Source: JAGQPD01 sp020426865 | GTDB lineage: Bacteria; Planctomycetota; Planctomycetia; Pirellulales; Pirellulaceae | Assembly: GCA_041399065.1 (NCBI GenBank) | Contig: JAWKTN010000001.1 | Location: 558,001-622,000 of the forward strand | Reading direction: 5' to 3' | Length of the DNA stretch: 64,000 bases | Part shown: positions 1 through 8,976 of the stretch, piece after piece | Position numbering within the stretch: position 1 is the first letter of the stretch | Layout: every line of letters starts with the position of its first letter | The notes under the pieces: model-generated | Told to the model about the DNA's origin: nothing | The model's database searches: none | The model's input: only the letters and a program-made list of their open reading frames with translations | Program-made: the position numbers and the translations under genes

Positions 1-17
1 GTAGCCACAAGCAACGG

Positions 18-656
18 CTATTTCGTTTCGTCTTGTGATGTCTCTGTGGATGGTTCCGTCTTGGAAGTATCCGCTCCTCCGTCCTGTGACTGTTCTTTGT
101 TTTCGGCCCCGCCGTCGTCCGACAATTGATTCTGGTCGTTTGCTTGCTGGTCTTTTTCCGCGTCAAGCTGCTTGCGAGCGTCTTCGGTGGAGGCTTCAAG
201 ATGGCCGATCGCATCATCTACCGCCACTTTCAGTTCATCCCACGCCTCGCGGGTTTCGGCTGTTTCTTCCTCCGCCTTCTTCCGCGCATTGGCCAGCTGC
301 TGTTCCAGGCGCTCGAACGTTTTCTGCAGGTCCGCCACTCCGGTCGTCGGTGGAGACTTTTCCAACTGCTGGTTCAACGCGTCGATGTGTTGTTGAATCT
401 TGTCCAACCGGGCCGCGACCTGCTCGCGATACTCTTTCTGTTCTTGAGCGACAAGTTCCTGAGCTGCTTCCAGTGTCTCTTGGGCATCCGCACGAACATC
501 TTGCTGCGTGACGGGATCGTCCGCTGAAGTCGTATCGGCGGCATCGTAGGGAGAAGACTGGCCTGTCTCGTTTTGCTCGGACTGCGTAGTTGGGGACCCA
601 TTACACCCTATCTGGATGACGGCGGCGAGAGCGAGCAAACTGATTGCAATTCGCAT
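18..656 (-). CDS. Putative coiled-coil lipoprotein
   Basis: A 212-residue exported protein of unknown function. The N-terminus is a short hydrophobic signal ending in the lipobox-like IQIGC, so lipid anchoring to a membrane is likely. Residues from about 60 to 165 are rich in Glu, Gln, Lys and Ala with heptad-like spacing, suggesting a long coiled coil; the C-terminal 45 residues are acidic, polar and probably disordered. The start at 656 is chosen because AAAGGAG lies just upstream and the signal peptide follows at once; the longer open frame upstream reads as arginine-rich nonsense. No enzyme motif is visible. It stands alone, about 210 bases from the next gene on the same strand. Confidence 0.75.
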   Translation of the reverse strand: MRIAISLLALAAVIQIGCNGSPTTQSEQNETGQSSPYDAADTTSADDPVTQQDVRADAQETLEAAQELVAQEQKEYREQVAARLDKIQQHIDALNQQLEKSPPTTGVADLQKTFERLEQQLANARKKAEEETAETREAWDELKVAVDDAIGHLEASTEDARKQLDAEKDQQANDQNQLSDDGGAENKEQSQDGGADTSKTEPSTETSQDETK

Positions 657-865
657 GGCGGTCTCCTTTGCCATTTGAGTTGTTAACACGTCGCATACGA
701 ACATGCGGCAATTGCGCCGTACACGTGCATCTTGCGTGCCGAATGGCAGATCGAATGGCCTGGAACACCGCCTCGCAGGAGTTTGCATTCCCAGCGGCCA
801 ATGCCGCGGTCGCTGTCTGCCATCTGCGACAAATTGGCAGGGTTGCTGGTGATGGTGATCGATCG

Positions 866-1450
866 TCAGATCGACAAAACGAGCTTGCCGCGTACGTGTC
901 CCGCCTCGCTCACGCGATGCGCGGTTGCAGCTTCTTCGAGCGGATAGACTTCCTGCACAACCGGTCGTAGATTGCCGTCTGCCATCATCTGTGCAATCTG
1001 TTGCAAATCCTCGCCGCGCGGTCGCACCAGAATGTTCCGACAGCGGCGGCCCAGGAACAGGCTCAACCATTGAAAGGTCATACTGCCAATCGAAGGCACT
1101 GTGCGAATGTAGCAGCCGTGCGGACGCAAGACGCGCCGGCATTTCCAATAGGAACTCTTGGCAACCGCGTCGAGAATTGTGTCGTACCTGTGCGGCCTGT
1201 TCGTGAAATCCTCACAGTGGTAGTCAATGACTTGATCGGCGCCGAGTTGCCGCACGAAATCCAAGTTGCTTTCACTACGCACACCTGTAACGTTCGCGCC
1301 CATCGCTTTGCCGATCTGAACGGCAAAACTGCCGACGCCGGCCGCGTGGACTCGCATGAGAACCTGGTTGTCGTCGCACATCGGCCGCGCAACTTCGCGG
1401 ACACAAAGATTGTTGGCGGGGCCATATTGATCGATGATCGCGACCCGCAT
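866..1450 (-). CDS. Internally deleted zinc-type alcohol dehydrogenase/quinone oxidoreductase (MDR) homologue
   Basis: This 194-residue frame matches the medium-chain dehydrogenase/reductase family at both ends but not the middle. Residues 1-37 resemble the MDR N-terminus and end at VHAAGV; the next residues, GSFAVQIGKAMGANVTGV, belong to the NADP-binding Rossmann segment that normally lies roughly 110 residues later. The rest (LGADQVIDY, VVQEVYPLEEAATAH, GKLVLSI) is a normal C-terminus. Family members are about 310-340 residues. The missing block holds most of the GroES-like catalytic domain, so the product is probably inactive. It lies 22 bases downstream of the JmjC gene, likely in one transcript. 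An upstream ATG at 1498 is possible but would overlap that gene. Confidence 0.7.
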   Translation of the reverse strand: MRVAIIDQYGPANNLCVREVARPMCDDNQVLMRVHAAGVGSFAVQIGKAMGANVTGVRSESNLDFVRQLGADQVIDYHCEDFTNRPHRYDTILDAVAKSSYWKCRRVLRPHGCYIRTVPSIGSMTFQWLSLFLGRRCRNILVRPRGEDLQQIAQMMADGNLRPVVQEVYPLEEAATAHRVSEAGHVRGKLVLSI

Positions 1451-1472
1451 TTTTTCCCGTGGATCGCAATTC

Positions 1473-2348
1473 TTAACAACGTTGGTGCGTTTCGCCATTG
1501 CCACGATTGATAAAGCTGGAAAGAAGCTGATCATCCGTCAAAGCTCGCGACAGGTCCTCCGTCAAGAACTGCGCCAACTCACGATATTGCACGAGACACG
1601 CACCGTCACGCCACGGCGCTGCATCGCCGGTAATGGGCAAGCGACTTCGCCAAACCAGTGACTCGAGCAGTCTGTCTCGCAAGTGATCGAACAGGTCGAT
1701 GGCGGACGGCGATAAAACACCGAGGGCAAGGGAGATCGAAGCGTCGGCTCCGTCCTGTGCTTCCGCCTTGTGCCAATATCCGTTGGGAATGTAGAGCCAA
1801 TCGCCAGGCGCGAGCAGCACCCGCATTAAGGGCATTATTTCGCGCGGATACTGCATGTCGTCGGGAATGGTTTCGACGAGTGGCCAAGGATGAACCGTGT
1901 TCTTTCGCAGCGAATATTCTTTCCTACCAGCCGTCTGCACGATAAACACGTCTTCCGCATCGTAATGCCAAGAAAATCCAAATTGCCCAGGCGGCGTCAC
2001 ATAGACATGCACATCGACCGGCGCCCGAAAGTCATGTTCAAACTGCGCGGCCAACGCACTGAGCCCTTCGTCGTGACGTTCGGCGTGACGGACCAGAATC
2101 GTGTGGCCTTCAGCAATCAGGCGGCGGGCGGCTTCCAGAGTCTGTGGGTTTACGTCCGTGCATTGTTGTCCTGCATTGACCACCATCACATCCGCCGATT
2201 CGCGCGTCAGGATGGCGCCCAACAGGTCCCAAGTGACCAAATCACAGAGCGGCTGCGCGGAATTCGCCCGTGAAAAGGGTTGACGGTGGAAATACTCTTC
2301 GACGAAACGCTGTTTGGGCTTCGAGCCCAACATTTGTTGCAAGTCCAT
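1473..2348 (-). CDS. JmjC/cupin-fold 2-oxoglutarate oxygenase-like protein
   Basis: A 291-residue protein of the cupin_4/JmjC-like group that includes ribosomal protein hydroxylases such as RoxA. The iron-binding facial triad is visible as H128-x-D130 in FSWHYDAEDVF and H193 in NGYWHKAEA, with the typical APGDWLYIP turn just before the second His. The Fe(II)/2-oxoglutarate dependent chemistry follows from the family; the substrate cannot be read from the sequence. Start at the ATG at 2348; a GTG four codons upstream is an alternative and neither has a strong ribosome site. It precedes the truncated dehydrogenase gene. Confidence 0.75.
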   Translation of the reverse strand: MDLQQMLGSKPKQRFVEEYFHRQPFSRANSAQPLCDLVTWDLLGAILTRESADVMVVNAGQQCTDVNPQTLEAARRLIAEGHTILVRHAERHDEGLSALAAQFEHDFRAPVDVHVYVTPPGQFGFSWHYDAEDVFIVQTAGRKEYSLRKNTVHPWPLVETIPDDMQYPREIMPLMRVLLAPGDWLYIPNGYWHKAEAQDGADASISLALGVLSPSAIDLFDHLRDRLLESLVWRSRLPITGDAAPWRDGACLVQYRELAQFLTEDLSRALTDDQLLSSFINRGNGETHQRC

Positions 2349-2509
2349 GGATTTTCTCACGCACTAACGACTATCCATTGGCGTGTACTGTCGCTCGCCC
2401 TGTCCAATGTAAATCTGGCGTGGGCGGGCGATCTTCTGTTCCTTTCGAATGCATGTTTCAAAGACTCCAAATTGCACCGCACAGATTATTAGAAATCGCT
2501 GTCTCTCGG

Positions 2510-4204
2510 CTAATCGAATCGCACTTGCCATGAACTTGCTAGCGCGACGTCTGCGTTCGCCCAAGCCTTATCGAACCGACGCTTCGCCTGGGCGGCCGCT
2601 TCTGTTCTACCTTTCAACGCCTGTTGCAGGCCGAACAGTGACCAGCCGTTTTCGGGATAGATTTTCAACTCTTCGCGGTAAATAGCTTCCGCCTCGGCCG
2701 GTTTGTCCGCCTCGAGCAGCAAAGCGCCCAAGAGTTGTCGCGGCGGAATGCACCAGCTCGGCGGCTCGTCGTAGTTCAATTCATCCTCCAGCTCAACGGC
2801 GCGGCGAAGGTGTTTTTCCGCGGTCGCGAAATCGGCGTCGGTTTCGGCCACGGCCGCGCTCAGAACATGCTGCGCAATTTGCAGCAGATCACGTGTCGTA
2901 TTGAGATCCCAAATCGTAACGTCGTCAAGCGATTGGTCAGCGGCGAAGCGGGCCAGTGCGACGAGTTCAGCTTGTGCCGGTTTGGGCTGGCCGGTGCGAG
3001 CCAGCGCCATGCCACGGGCAAAGTGCCAGACGGCGGTCGGGTACTTCACATCCTCGGCTGGCTTTTCTTCTGCCAACGCTTCGTCCCACATGCAGAACCG
3101 GATGTACGTCCACATCGGCAGAGTGAAAAAGTGCTGGAGTGTGCCGAGTCCAGGCTCGCGCATTTTTTCCTGGTCCACGTGTCGGCGAACGTGCCGCGCC
3201 GCGGCCAGGCAGTCTTTACTCTCACCGGTCATCGCTTTGCCAAACCACAGGAAGTGATGATTGTGCGGCACATAGCCCAGCGTGTAGAGTCCCTGTGCGT
3301 GGCATTGCGTGATATAGGCTTGATCGGCATCGATCGCTCGCTCGTTGGCGGCGTTCGCTTCTTCATACCGCGCGACGCGGATATAAATGTGCGAAGGCAT
3401 GTGGACGAGGTGCCCTGCGCCCGGCACTAAATCTCGCAATCGATCCGCGCACGCCTCGCCCCAGTCCGGATGCTGTGCTTCGATGGCGTGTATGTACAAG
3501 TGATTAGCAAAAGGATGACTCGGACGGCGGGCCAGTACGCGCTCGAGCGTCCGCAGCAACTCGCGCGTCACTTCTTTCGGCTCACCGTCATCCTGCCAAT
3601 AATTCCACGGCGTCGTAGTCATCAGCGACTCGGCAAACAGCGTTTGAGCGTCGTAGTCCTCTGGGTATTTCGCCGCCAACTTGCGCATCGCATCGGCGTA
3701 AAGTTGATCGAGCGACGAACGATCGTCGGGGGTGTCCTTGGCGTAGCGCGCGGCCAGCGCGTGGATGTAATCGCAGTGCCGCGGCGAAGCTCGGTCGCTG
3801 TGCTCCTGCGCTTTCTGTAAAGCCGCCCACGCCTTGGGTACATTTTCATCTAGCATCGGAGCATTGATGTTCGGGCCCAGCACCAATGCCTCGCCCCAAT
3901 AACCCATGGCGCAATCGGGATCGAGAGCTTGCATCTGCCGGAAGCAGCGGGCGGCTTCGGCGTGATTAAATCCGAAGGCCAGCACCAACGCCTGGTCGAA
4001 GTAGCGTTGTGCCAGGCCGCTGTCAGTGGAAATGGGATGAGTGTGATCGCCCATCCCATCTAACAGCGGTGCAATCTTTTTGTACGCCGCTGTTTCTGGA
4101 GTTGCGGTTCGTGCAGGCTCCTGCGCCGATAACCGAGGAGCAACGAATGCCGCGGTCGCCGCAAGGGAAATGGCAACCAGGTTGGAAGCAATTCGTAATT
4201 TCAT
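2510..4204 (-). CDS. Secreted tetratricopeptide-repeat protein
   Basis: A 564-residue protein beginning with a clear Sec signal (basic MKLR, hydrophobic core, likely cleavage after LSAQ). Its body is alpha helical with TPR-like units, for example ALVLAFGFNHAEAARCFRQM near residue 75 followed by DPDCAMGYWGEAL, and a C-terminal repeat with ADKPAEAEAIYREELKIYPENGW. Such proteins act as scaffolds in the periplasm; no catalytic motif is evident. It overlaps the end of the upstream methyltransferase gene by 4 bases (ATGA), so the two are translationally coupled and probably functionally linked. Confidence 0.82.
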   Translation of the reverse strand: MKLRIASNLVAISLAATAAFVAPRLSAQEPARTATPETAAYKKIAPLLDGMGDHTHPISTDSGLAQRYFDQALVLAFGFNHAEAARCFRQMQALDPDCAMGYWGEALVLGPNINAPMLDENVPKAWAALQKAQEHSDRASPRHCDYIHALAARYAKDTPDDRSSLDQLYADAMRKLAAKYPEDYDAQTLFAESLMTTTPWNYWQDDGEPKEVTRELLRTLERVLARRPSHPFANHLYIHAIEAQHPDWGEACADRLRDLVPGAGHLVHMPSHIYIRVARYEEANAANERAIDADQAYITQCHAQGLYTLGYVPHNHHFLWFGKAMTGESKDCLAAARHVRRHVDQEKMREPGLGTLQHFFTLPMWTYIRFCMWDEALAEEKPAEDVKYPTAVWHFARGMALARTGQPKPAQAELVALARFAADQSLDDVTIWDLNTTRDLLQIAQHVLSAAVAETDADFATAEKHLRRAVELEDELNYDEPPSWCIPPRQLLGALLLEADKPAEAEAIYREELKIYPENGWSLFGLQQALKGRTEAAAQAKRRFDKAWANADVALASSWQVRFD

Positions 4205-5247
4205 GACAAATGGTCCTTGATCGATGAGGGCTGCAAGCTTCGTTTCCAGGTCTGCCGCAACAGCGTCGTGGGTGGCCGGTCACCGCGGAATTGCCAGTCC
4301 CAGGCTTGCTCGATGAAGTAGCCTTCAAGCAAGGCCGCCATCTTCTTGGGATGCCGGACCAATCCATTGAGGGTTCTCCAGACCACTTTGGGTTTGGTAA
4401 ACAACGCTCGGCGCATCCGCGCCATACGATATTCGCTGGCGATCTTGTAACCCAACGTCCCGTCCATCTCGTGCTCCAACGAGAAGCAGGGCTGGGCACA
4501 CTGTTCCAACTGTCCAATGGCGGGGTAGTACCCGCCAAACCACTGGTGCAGAAGGCTGAACATGCGGCGGGCCGAGCCGCGCGGCTGACGATACCACGGC
4601 CGCATCAACTCATCGGGGTCCAGTGGGTCTTTCACATGCAAAGCCGTCGTCACGTAGCGGCCGTCCACGGCGTCGAGATCGATCATCTGATGAGCGATGG
4701 CGAACGATTCGCGGTAGATGTCATTCATCCTGCCGGCCTTCACGTCTTCGGGCTGGACCCAGTGTTCCAGCGAACCGTTGGCGATTACGCCGTCGAATCG
4801 CCCTTGCCACGCCGGCGAATCCAACAAGTCGCGATACGTGCAGCAGTGGACTTGCAAGCCGTGGTCGCGACAGTACTGCACTTGCTCGGCCGAGACGTTC
4901 ACCCCAATCGCCCGTGCGCCGCGCTCGCTTGCCAGTTGCAATAGTCGTCCGTAGCCGCAGCCGATCTCCAGCAACCGGAAACGTGGTCGTGTGCAGCCGA
5001 CCTCATCCAGCAGGTAGTTCAACTGCCGACGAATGCCGTCCTCTAGCGTGTTGTCTTCCGGCCGATATTCGCCGTCGGCCAAGTCGCGAATCCCAGCCGC
5101 TTCCGCGACATCCATCAGCGTGTAACAGAGCTTCACGGACTGGATTGGTTTGACACGCTCAGCCGGTTGCGGCAAGTCGAGTGTTTCCGCGTCGGCTCGT
5201 TCCGCGCGGGTCACGGTTGAATTTGGATGATCTGCAACAACGGACAC
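4201..5247 (-). CDS. Class I SAM-dependent methyltransferase, cyclopropane-fatty-acyl-synthase-like
   Basis: A 348-residue Rossmann methyltransferase. Motif I is LLEIGCGYGR (residues 92-101), followed by GARAIGVNVSAEQVQYCRDHG, which is the CFA-synthase/mycolic-acid-methyltransferase style of binding pocket, and GVIANGSLEHWV as the motif II-III region. Lipid methylation or cyclopropanation is suggested by this similarity, but substrate is inference. The start is a GTG at 5247 preceded by CAGGAGAAACAG, a good ribosome site. The stop overlaps the ATG of the downstream TPR gene by 4 bases. Confidence 0.75.
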   Translation of the reverse strand: MSVVADHPNSTVTRAERADAETLDLPQPAERVKPIQSVKLCYTLMDVAEAAGIRDLADGEYRPEDNTLEDGIRRQLNYLLDEVGCTRPRFRLLEIGCGYGRLLQLASERGARAIGVNVSAEQVQYCRDHGLQVHCCTYRDLLDSPAWQGRFDGVIANGSLEHWVQPEDVKAGRMNDIYRESFAIAHQMIDLDAVDGRYVTTALHVKDPLDPDELMRPWYRQPRGSARRMFSLLHQWFGGYYPAIGQLEQCAQPCFSLEHEMDGTLGYKIASEYRMARMRRALFTKPKVVWRTLNGLVRHPKKMAALLEGYFIEQAWDWQFRGDRPPTTLLRQTWKRSLQPSSIKDHLS

Positions 5248-5422
5248 CTGTTTCTCCTGAATCCCACGATCTGACGATTATGGCTACGGCGGCCAGTTAC
5301 GAGGCTCTCACCTACGGCCAAAGCGCATTGGAATCTCCAGCGTTGCCGTTGGACGCTAGCCCACAGTTTCATTTTTGCGACGGAATCGGCCGCTATTGCG
5401 GCCCGGCTGATACGGATCACGT

Positions 5423-5794
5423 CTATCTGACGCTTGCCTCGCGTTCGCGTTTTGCTTCACAGCGTACGCAGTAAGGTGTGTAGGGAATCGCGTCCAATCG
5501 TTCCGGCGAGATTTCGGCGGAGCAGTTTTCGCAGCGGCCGAACGTCCCCGCGTCGATGCGGTCGAGTGCCGCGTTCACGTGGTTCAGGACCTCGCCCTCG
5601 GTTTTCTCCAGCGCGATCTTCGTTTCGACACCCTCGCTGTCGCGATCGGCTGGGTGGGTCGGTACGTCCGACAGATCACCCGCCGACTTGACGTTTTCCG
5701 CGACCGCTTCCCCCATACCACGAAACTCTTTGATTAACCGAGAACGCATCTCTTGAAGCTGATCCTTATAGCGAGTTATCTCTTTGGCCTGCAT
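5423..5794 (-). CDS. DksA/TraR-family zinc-finger protein
   Basis: A 123-residue protein with an N-terminal helical region (YKDQLQEMRSRL) and a C4 zinc finger formed by C88-x2-C91 (CENC) and C109-x2-C112 (CVRC), the DksA/TraR signature. Family members bind RNA polymerase in its secondary channel and alter transcription under stress; the short length and the sequence IDAGTFGRCENC fit the small YteA/DksA-like group. The ATG at 5794 follows AAAGGAG. It seems to be monocistronic. Confidence 0.85.
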   Translation of the reverse strand: MQAKEITRYKDQLQEMRSRLIKEFRGMGEAVAENVKSAGDLSDVPTHPADRDSEGVETKIALEKTEGEVLNHVNAALDRIDAGTFGRCENCSAEISPERLDAIPYTPYCVRCEAKREREASVR

Positions 5795-5819
5795 TGCGTG
5801 TGCTCCTTTCGTTCGTCAA

Positions 5820-6125
5820 TCAGCGCAAACAGATGCGGTAGTCGATGCCGCTGAGCGGCTTGCGCCAACAGCGGTCGGACTGCTCGACTCTCGTCAAACC
5901 GTTCGTCGGCTTCAATTCCAAAGCCGCGGCCCTCAGGGCCACCATGAAAGGCTGCGAAATCGTCTGTTCGTTGCCGCTCGGGAGCGGCGTGTTCTGAAAC
6001 GCAAACTCGTGCAATTCAGGCGGCAGAAACCCATCGCGCGGCACAGATCGCATCGCATCGAGCACTGCAGCGTCACGCATACCCTGCCGCTCGGGCGGGA
6101 AATCGATTCCAGTAACGCTTGCCAT
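5820..6125 (-). pseudogene. Truncated protein-L-isoaspartate O-methyltransferase remnant
   Basis: Residues MRDAAVLDAMRSVPRDGFLP and then ELHEFAFQNTPLP and QTISQPFMVA are a recognisable Pcm N-terminus. The match stops after ALELKPTNG, exactly where the SAM-binding motif (VLEIGTGSGY in the family) should start; the remaining 25 residues have no resemblance and end in a stop. Functional Pcm is about 210 residues, so the whole catalytic core is gone. The remnant lies between a zinc-finger gene and a broken histidine kinase in a locus that appears to be decaying. Confidence 0.7.
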
Positions 6126-6583
6126 GGTTGATCAACAGGGACTGATAATGTTTGCGGTCGTTCTCGATCTTGAGTTCCGCAAAATCCATGCCGCGCGGTA
6201 GGTGGCTGCCGACTTGTGAGGTATCGAGGGCAAGACCAGGTGGAACGATCACGCCGCGCTGAAAACATGGTCGCGCAGATGGAGGCGGAAAAATTCGGAA
6301 GCTGCACCAATTACACGGAAGACGAAGCCGTCTGTCCCGCCGAGATCAGCATCGGCACGATCGCTCACATGAATCGTGATTTTCTCAGATCCCGGCTTTG
6401 CCACGCTTCGACTTAACTCATCGCTAACTGTCTGCCATGTACGACAGAGTGTCCGAGTGTCATTGCGACTGCGACGCACCTCGGTGCTCGACACGATGCA
6501 GATGCAATGCGGCGTGAGTGATTCTGTTGTCGGCATGACATTTGCCAAACGGCGGTGAGGATAGCAAAAAGGGAAAACACAAA
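6126..6583. other. Intergenic stretch with degraded coding remnant
   Basis: No intact gene is seen. On the minus strand around 6125-6290 one frame reads VIVPPGLALDTSQVG, then LPRGMDFAELKIENDR and INHGKRYWNRFPA, which looks like real protein sequence but has no proper start and runs into a stop beside the Pcm remnant. I do not recognise its family. A 99-codon minus-strand frame at 6249-6548 has no supporting features. The region is best read as gene debris. Confidence 0.4.
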
Positions 6584-7190
6584 ATGACGGACACGAGCGT
6601 CAAGAAAGGAGAAGTGCAGGCTCAACACAAGGATGGCCGCATAATCCCCATCGACTTGGCCGTCAATTAAATCAACCACATGGAGCTGTTTATTGGCGTC
6701 CTTCGCGATATTTCGCGACGCAAGGAGCTGGAGAAAGAGGTCATTGATGCCTCCGCCGACGAACAGCGCCGCATCGGACAGGACATCCACGATGGCGTAG
6801 GCCAGGAATTGACGGGCTTGCGCTACATGTCCCAGACCCACGCGGAGTCGCTTGCTCGGCAGTCCTCCCCCGACGCCAAGACCGCGAAGAGAATGACCGA
6901 GTGGTTATCGACCGTCCAGCAGCAACTTCGCAGCATCGTTCGGCGTTTGGTCCCGGTGGAAGTTGACCAAGAGGGACTGGCAGCCGCCTTGCGAGGGCTT
7001 GCCGAGCGAACCTCGGGAGCGCAAGATCTCGATTGCGAGTTTCGGTGTGATCAGCCGATCACCATTCCCGACCCGGCACTTGCGACGCATCTGTATCGCA
7101 TCGCTCAGGAGGCGGTACAGAACTCCGAGAGACTGCGCCGCCCAGTAGTATTACCATTCACTTAGCGGAACACGAAAACACACTCGAATT
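6584..7190 (+). pseudogene. PAS/HisKA_3 sensor histidine kinase remnant
   Basis: The frame starting at 6584 reads the end of a PAS domain (KDGRIIPIDLAVN), hits an in-frame TAA at 6668-6670, and resumes in the same frame with FIGVLRDISRRKELEKEV. The HisKA_3 dimerisation domain follows, with the phospho-acceptor His in QRRIGQDIHDGVGQELTGL. The start of the ATPase domain (LYRIAQEAVQN) is then broken: after ERLRRP the expected continuation SSITIHLAEHENTLEL is in another frame, and the ATP-binding boxes are absent. A NarL-type sensor kinase has therefore lost its sensor and catalytic parts. Confidence 0.72.
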
Positions 7191-7566
7191 GCTCGCTTCG
7201 CATGGCGGTTTCTCCGCTGGAAAACGTAGTAAGTAGAGAGAGCTTAACACTTTTTGGTTGCACACCACACGTGTACAATGCCTAGTGTTTGCAGCCGTGC
7301 GAGAACAAATACATCGTCTGCGATTTCCGCGTCGGTTCATCGATCAAGTGTCCAAGCAATAGCTGGAAAAAGGGCCACGTCGACCCGGATATTGCACGCC
7401 GCGTTCCACAAGACTGCCAAGCCCGACTCTTATCCGGGCTAGGAACCGCCATGCCCCGTGCGCGGGCACTCGATTTGCGGCTGAGCCGTATTCGCAGAAC
7501 GTCAAGTTCGATTCTCCGCCGCACAGCGTCGGGAATACATCAAATCGTCGCGCACGTGGGTGATCA
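7191..7566. other. Intergenic region upstream of the Kef-type antiporter
   Basis: About 375 bases without a convincing gene. The first 45 bases are the out-of-frame tail of the kinase remnant. The rest probably holds the promoter of the antiporter gene at 7567, but I see no clear -35/-10 pair, tRNA or repeat. Confidence 0.4.
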
Positions 7567-8802
7567 ATGGAGATTCTCTATATTCTTCTGGTGTTATTGG
7601 TGGTGACACGCGCCTTCGGCGAAATCGCAGAGCGCTGTGGTCAACCAGCTCTAGTCGGCGAACTGTTATCGGGCATCGCACTGGGTGTCGTTGTGGCTCG
7701 CTTCTCCGAGACATTTCCAGTTCTCTCGGAATTGACCGAAAATCCGGTGTTTCGCGCAGTCACCGATTTGGGCGTGTTCTTTCTAATGCTCTACGGTGGA
7801 GTCGTAATGCGGCCCAAGGATTTGGCCAAAGCTTCAGCGAGCTCCTTCTTCGTAGCAGTTTGTGGACTCTTTTTTCCGTTGGCTCTTGGGTTTTGGGCCG
7901 GGTGGTCCTTCCTGCCGGACTCCGATTATAGGTTCGCACAGTCGTTGTTCATCGGCACCGCTCTTTCGATAACAGCGGTTCCCGTGGCCATCCGAGTCCT
8001 CATGGATTTGGGAAAGTTAGAGTCGCAAGTTGGTCGCACGATCGTGTCTGCAGCTGTTTTCGACGACGTGCTCAGCTTAATCTTGCTCGCCGCTTTGACC
8101 GCCGTCGCCAAGACAGGTGAGCTTCCAGAAGTCCGGGGAATGTTGCTGCTGGGCGGGAACATATTGCTGTTCTTCGTCATTTCGTTCCTCGTCGGTCAGT
8201 TTGTCTTTCCGCACATAGGAAAGTTGATAACTCGCTTTCAAGCTGACGAATTTGAGCTTACCGTCCTCTTGGTGTTCGCGATGGGATTCGCCATGCTCGC
8301 TGAAGCGTTGCACTTACATTTCATACTCGGGGCATTTATGGCAGGACTGTTCTTTGGCAGACGATCGGTGGGCAATGACACGTACGAGACAGTCAAGAGC
8401 AAGGTGTCAGGTATTACGACCGGTTTTCTCGCTCCGGTGTTTTTTGCATCAATCGGACTGCATTTGGACACCTCGGCGGTGCTCATCATCCCGGGATTCT
8501 TGGCAATGCTGGTGACGATTGCGTTTCTCAGCAAGATGGTCGGCGCGGGGCTTTCTGCTTATTGGACGGGACTCACGCGAAAAGACTCGTTGGCAGTAGG
8601 GATCGGAATGAGCGCCCGGGGAGCGGTCGAGCTGATTATCGCCGACATTGCGCTGCGAGCCGGACTGTTTGACCATCCCAAACCACCCCCGCCCATCGTC
8701 GTGCACTTGTTCTCGGCCATCGTAATCGTCGCCGTACTGACCACGATCGCCATTCCGATTGCGCTAAGGCGGCTCTTTGCAAATAAAGACGCGACAGTTT
8801 GA
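7567..8802 (+). CDS. Cation:proton antiporter, CPA2/Kef family
   Basis: A 411-residue integral membrane protein with about 12 hydrophobic segments and no soluble C-terminal domain. Family features include the early LVGELLSGIALG segment, GTALSITAVPVAIRVLMDLG and AVFDDVLSLILLAAL, where the paired Asp residues belong to the ion-binding site, and AVGIGMSARGAVELIIADIAL near the C-terminus. It should exchange Na+ or K+ for protons across the cytoplasmic membrane. No TrkA regulatory domain is attached. The ATG at 7567 follows GGTGATC. A second antiporter, broken, is at 18.7 kb. Confidence 0.88.
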   Translation: MEILYILLVLLVVTRAFGEIAERCGQPALVGELLSGIALGVVVARFSETFPVLSELTENPVFRAVTDLGVFFLMLYGGVVMRPKDLAKASASSFFVAVCGLFFPLALGFWAGWSFLPDSDYRFAQSLFIGTALSITAVPVAIRVLMDLGKLESQVGRTIVSAAVFDDVLSLILLAALTAVAKTGELPEVRGMLLLGGNILLFFVISFLVGQFVFPHIGKLITRFQADEFELTVLLVFAMGFAMLAEALHLHFILGAFMAGLFFGRRSVGNDTYETVKSKVSGITTGFLAPVFFASIGLHLDTSAVLIIPGFLAMLVTIAFLSKMVGAGLSAYWTGLTRKDSLAVGIGMSARGAVELIIADIALRAGLFDHPKPPPPIVVHLFSAIVIVAVLTTIAIPIALRRLFANKDATV

Positions 8803-8976
8803 CCGTGTAAGCGACGCAGTGTCGTAGTTTGCCAGGATAACGCAGCAATCTGGACATCGGAAATCCTGTCAAGATGGCCTAGCTCGCTTTGTTACGAAAG
8901 GTCTTTTCACTCCTACAAAGTACCGTTGCCTTGGGTAACCAGGCGCATGTGAACACGCCGTGTCTGAAGCCCAAAG

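Noticed and set aside
6249..6548. 99-codon minus-strand frame in the decaying locus
   Set aside because: No ribosome site or known fold; it overlaps the remnant of a different frame.
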